A stretch of 64,000 nt of DNA from Kineococcus aurantiacus (GTDB lineage Bacteria; Actinomycetota; Actinomycetes; Actinomycetales; Kineococcaceae): assembly GCF_013409345.1 (NCBI RefSeq), contig NZ_JACCBB010000001.1, positions 2,294,001 to 2,358,000 of the forward strand, read 5' to 3'. Shown piece after piece: positions 61,416 through 64,000 of this stretch; position 1 is the stretch's first letter; each line of letters starts with the position of its first letter. A program made the translations under genes and the position numbers. Below the pieces are notes generated by a model, which had not been told where the DNA came from, made no database searches, and saw nothing but the letters and a program-made list of their open reading frames with translations.

Positions 61416-61835
61416 CTAGTCGGCGAAGGCGCCGAAGCAGATCGCATCGCGCCGGGCCTGGTCCTCCAGGACGAGGGCGCGGACCGCTCCGGGCAGCTGC
61501 GCGCGCTGCCAGTCGCGCTCGGCCCGCCCGGCCCCGGGGTCACCGGGGTGGGCGGCGTGGTGGGCGGCCCCGCGCAGGGGCCGGGCCGCGCCCATGGCGT
61601 GCCCGCCGAGGGCCCGGGCCTCCCGCATCCCCAGGTCCCCGTCGGCCCACGCGCGCGCAGCCTCCACGGCTCGCCGGGGGCGGGGGTCGTCCGGGCGCTC
61701 GGCCTCGAACAGGGGCAGCACGTGCTCGGCGCACGCGGCGGCCCAGCGCGCCAGGAGGTGGTGGTGCTCGTCGGTGAGGGTCCCGCCGCGGCGGACCGTG
61801 ACCAGGCGCGGGTCGCGGACCGCGGGGAGGATCAC
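61416..61835 (-). CDS. Imm-5-like putative immunity protein
   Basis: A 139-residue helical protein: LLARWAAACAEHVLPLFEAE followed by RPDDPRPRRAVEAARAWADG is the hallmark of the Imm_5_like family (PF21805 as I recall), and AARPLRGAAHHAAHPGDPGA continues it. These are often annotated as immunity proteins, but no toxin gene is nearby. GTG 61835, weak ribosome site. Function not shown. Confidence 0.65.
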   Translation of the reverse strand: MILPAVRDPRLVTVRRGGTLTDEHHHLLARWAAACAEHVLPLFEAERPDDPRPRRAVEAARAWADGDLGMREARALGGHAMGAARPLRGAAHHAAHPGDPGAGRAERDWQRAQLPGAVRALVLEDQARRDAICFGAFAD

Positions 61836-61924
61836 ACCGCCAGCGTGCCACGGCCGGCGCCCCCGGCGGGCGCACCGGGACGCGGAGCGAGCGGGTCGGC
61901 ACCCCGGCGTCGTCGCCGCCGGGG

Positions 61925-64000
61925 TCAGGGTCGCGGCAGGCTCCCAGGCACCCGGCTGGGCCCGGCTTCCGGGGGGCGGGGACGGTCCTGGGGGTGCGTG
62001 CGGACGGCGACGAGGGCGACGTCGTCCTCGACGTGCTCCGGCAGCAGCCGCGCCAGGACGCCGTCGCACAGGCCGTCCAGGTCCTCCCCGGCCAGCTCAC
62101 CGACCGCGTCGCACAGGCGCAGCAGACCCTCGTCGTAGTCCTGGTCGCGCCGCTCCACCAGGCCGTCGGTGTACATCAGCAGCGTGGCGCCGCGGTCGAG
62201 GACGACCTCCTCGTCGGTGCGCGGCGACCCCGGGTCCAGGCCCAGCAGCAGGTCGTGGCGCGGGCCGCTCAGGGTCGTCACCGTGCCGTCCGGGGCCAGC
62301 AGCACCGGCGGGGGGTGCCCGGCGTTGGACCAGCGCACCCGCGTCACGCCCCGCTCCTGCTCGTCCTCGCGCTGCTCCAGGCGCGCCACCACCGCGGTGG
62401 CGGTCGTCCCCGTCGCCAGGCCCTCCATCGCCGCGTCCAGACCGGACAGCACCTCCGCCGGCCCCCCGCCGCTGTAGTGGGCGATGGCGCGCAGCATGGA
62501 GCGGACCTTGCTCATCGCCGCAGCGGCCTCGATGTCGTGGCCCATGACGTCCCCGATGACCAGCACCGTCGCCCCGTCGGGCTGCAGGAACGCGTCGTAC
62601 CAGTCCCCGCCCACCTGCGCCGCCTGCGCGGCGGGGCGGTAGCGCACCACGATCTGCAGGTGGTCCGGCTCCACCGGTGCGCTCAGCAGGGCCCGCTGCA
62701 GCCCTTCGGCCACGTGCTGCTGCTGGCCGTACAGGCGGGCGTTGTCCAGGGCCAGCCCGGCGCGGTCGCCGACCTCGGTCGCGGTCAGCAGGACCTCCTC
62801 GCCGAAGTCCCCCGAGCCCTCGTCGCGGAAGAGGGTGACCAGCCCCACGGTGCGCCCCCGCGCCCGCAGCGGCAGCACCAGCGCGCAGTGCGGGGCGAGT
62901 CGGCGCACCAGGTCCCGGGCCTCCCCGTGGAGCAGGGCGGCGATGGTCTCGGTGGCCCCGGGAGGCACCAGCACCAGGCGGTTGGTGCGCAGCGCCTGGT
63001 GCAGGAAGGAGGACGAGGAGCGGATCGAGCTCAGCCGGGTCTCGCAGTAGCGGTGCACCAGGGGCCGCAGCTCCTCCCGGGCGTGCCAGGAGGCGATGTC
63101 GCGCAGGGTCCCGTCCTCCCCGACCAGGGTGACCAGGCACCAGTCCCCCAGCGTGGGCACCAGGTGCTGCGCCAGCCGGGCCACGGCCTCCTCGGTGTCC
63201 AGCGTCGCCGACAGGTCCGCGCTGACCCGGGCCAGCAGGGCCAGCCGGGCGGCGGTGCGCTCCGCGGCCTGCTGCGCCTGCCGCGCCTCGCGCTGCGCCG
63301 CTTCGGCGACGCGCTGGGACTCCTCCGCGGCGCGCTGGGACTCCTCCGCCCGGCACAGCGCCTGCTCGGCGGTGCGCAGCGCCTCCTGCGCCGCCGCCCG
63401 CTCCGTCTCCGCCTGCCGCTGCGCGGTGCGGCGGGCGGTGATGTCGAGGAAGTACACCGACAGCCCGTCCGGGTCCGGCCAGGCCCGCACCTCGTACCAG
63501 CCGTCCAGCGGCGCGGGGTAGTACGACTCGAAGATCACGGGCTGACCGGTGTCCACCGCACGGCGGTACTCGACCTCGAACGCGGACCCCACCGCGTCGG
63601 GGTACAGCTCCCACAGCACCCCGCCCAGCAGCTCCTCGCGCCGGCGCTGCAGCAGGCGCTCGGCCTCGGCGTTGACGTAGGTGAACCGCCACTGGCGGTC
63701 CACCGAGTAGAACGCCGCCGACATCGACTCCAGCACCCGCGCGATGCGCAGGTCCTGCTCGTGCTCGCTGGTGGTGTCGTAGGCCGCGCCCAGCACGCGC
63801 CGCGCCCGCCCGTCGACACCGGCCAGCGCCTCCCCCTTGGCCTTGACCCAGCGGGTGCGGCCACCGGGCAGCACCACGCGGTACTCCGCCTCGTAGGGGC
63901 CGCACTCCGCGATCGCCTGCTCCAGCGCCAGGGTCACCCTGCCCCGGTCCTCGGGGTGCACGCGGGCGTCGAAGTCCTCGATGGTCCGGCCGAACTCCGC
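61925..64000 (-). CDS. PAS-GAF-PP2C (RsbU/SpoIIE-type) phosphatase, 5' end outside window
   Basis: At least 691 residues; the frame stays open to 64000 with EFGRTIEDFDARVHPEDRGR, a PAS-3 end, so the start is beyond the window. Order: PAS domain, second PAS (LESMSAAFYSVDRQWRFTYV, RVLWELYP), a coiled-coil with repeated RAAEESQRVAEAAQREARQA, a GAF domain (TLDTEEAVARLAQHLVPTLG), and a C-terminal PPM/SpoIIE phosphatase (GGDWYDAFLQPDGATVLVIG DVMGHD, then LLMYTDGLVERRDQ, DDVALVAV). These proteins sense redox, light or ligands and dephosphorylate anti-sigma antagonists in the general stress response. No local partner is visible. Confidence 0.88.
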   Translation of the reverse strand, partial: AEFGRTIEDFDARVHPEDRGRVTLALEQAIAECGPYEAEYRVVLPGGRTRWVKAKGEALAGVDGRARRVLGAAYDTTSEHEQDLRIARVLESMSAAFYSVDRQWRFTYVNAEAERLLQRRREELLGGVLWELYPDAVGSAFEVEYRRAVDTGQPVIFESYYPAPLDGWYEVRAWPDPDGLSVYFLDITARRTAQRQAETERAAAQEALRTAEQALCRAEESQRAAEESQRVAEAAQREARQAQQAAERTAARLALLARVSADLSATLDTEEAVARLAQHLVPTLGDWCLVTLVGEDGTLRDIASWHAREELRPLVHRYCETRLSSIRSSSSFLHQALRTNRLVLVPPGATETIAALLHGEARDLVRRLAPHCALVLPLRARGRTVGLVTLFRDEGSGDFGEEVLLTATEVGDRAGLALDNARLYGQQQHVAEGLQRALLSAPVEPDHLQIVVRYRPAAQAAQVGGDWYDAFLQPDGATVLVIGDVMGHDIEAAAAMSKVRSMLRAIAHYSGGGPAEVLSGLDAAMEGLATGTTATAVVARLEQREDEQERGVTRVRWSNAGHPPPVLLAPDGTVTTLSGPRHDLLLGLDPGSPRTDEEVVLDRGATLLMYTDGLVERRDQDYDEGLLRLCDAVGELAGEDLDGLCDGVLARLLPEHVEDDVALVAVRTHPQDRPRPPEAGPSRVPGSLPRP

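Overview
The window is very GC-rich, uses many GTG starts and four-base stop/start overlaps (GTGA, ATGA), and carries gene families typical of actinomycetes (LGFP repeats, two-protein carboxyguanidine deiminase operon, GlnR-like boxes, RsbU-type phosphatase). It looks like a chromosomal segment of a high-GC actinobacterium; a Kineococcus-like organism is my best guess, but that is inference. No rRNA, tRNA, CRISPR array or transposase was seen.

Left part (1-7.8 kb): a LacI regulator with a perfect palindrome in front of it, a VOC protein, a PH-like fragment, a FitA/VapBC-type toxin-antitoxin pair, then a lower-GC gene for a membrane-anchored STAND ATPase (NB-ARC plus TPR). The STAND gene and a stretch of gene debris lie between two ~150-bp direct repeats that are about 93% identical. 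Two small unknown genes follow.

7.8-18 kb: a six-gene, fully translationally coupled nitrogen operon (APC permease, two DUF1989 proteins, urea/guanidine carboxylase, allophanate hydrolase, TetR). Its control region has a near-perfect 10+10 inverted repeat and, upstream, a GlnR-like array of half-sites. A PLP-dependent dehydratase is divergent to it.

18-40.5 kb: the centrepiece. Nine LLM-class (NtaA/SnaA/DszA-type) flavin-dependent monooxygenase paralogues occur in two divergent operons. The minus-strand operon (12 genes, 14.7 kb) begins with a peptide-type ABC importer (ATPase, two permeases, binding protein) and then carries seven LLM genes and an MFS transporter. The plus-strand operon carries two LLM genes, a stand-alone riboflavin kinase, a small HTH protein, a flavin reductase, an FMN reductase and an SDR. 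The second ABC ATPase and a GntR/UTRA regulator sit at the far 3' end of the minus operon. Together this reads as an uptake, FMN-making, FMN-reducing and oxidising unit for an unknown small-molecule class (amino-polycarboxylates or organosulfur compounds are guesses). One paralogue has lost the FMN motif and one has an internal deletion.

40.5-50.7 kb: carbohydrate genes. A secreted GH3 glycosidase is divergent from a TetR gene; a LacI gene is divergent from a sugar ABC importer (binding protein and two permeases, no ATPase), a small membrane protein, a GH13 alpha-glucosidase and a lipase-like hydrolase.

50.7-64 kb: an LGFP-repeat secreted protein, an unknown membrane protein, a stand-alone FabF-like ketosynthase with an HxlR regulator, DUF6518 and VOC proteins, then an FCD-type GntR gene carrying a perfect 99-bp in-frame tandem duplication, divergent from aspartase, amino-acid permease, asparaginase and AzlCD. 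The window ends with an immunity-like protein and a PAS-GAF-PP2C phosphatase cut by the right edge.
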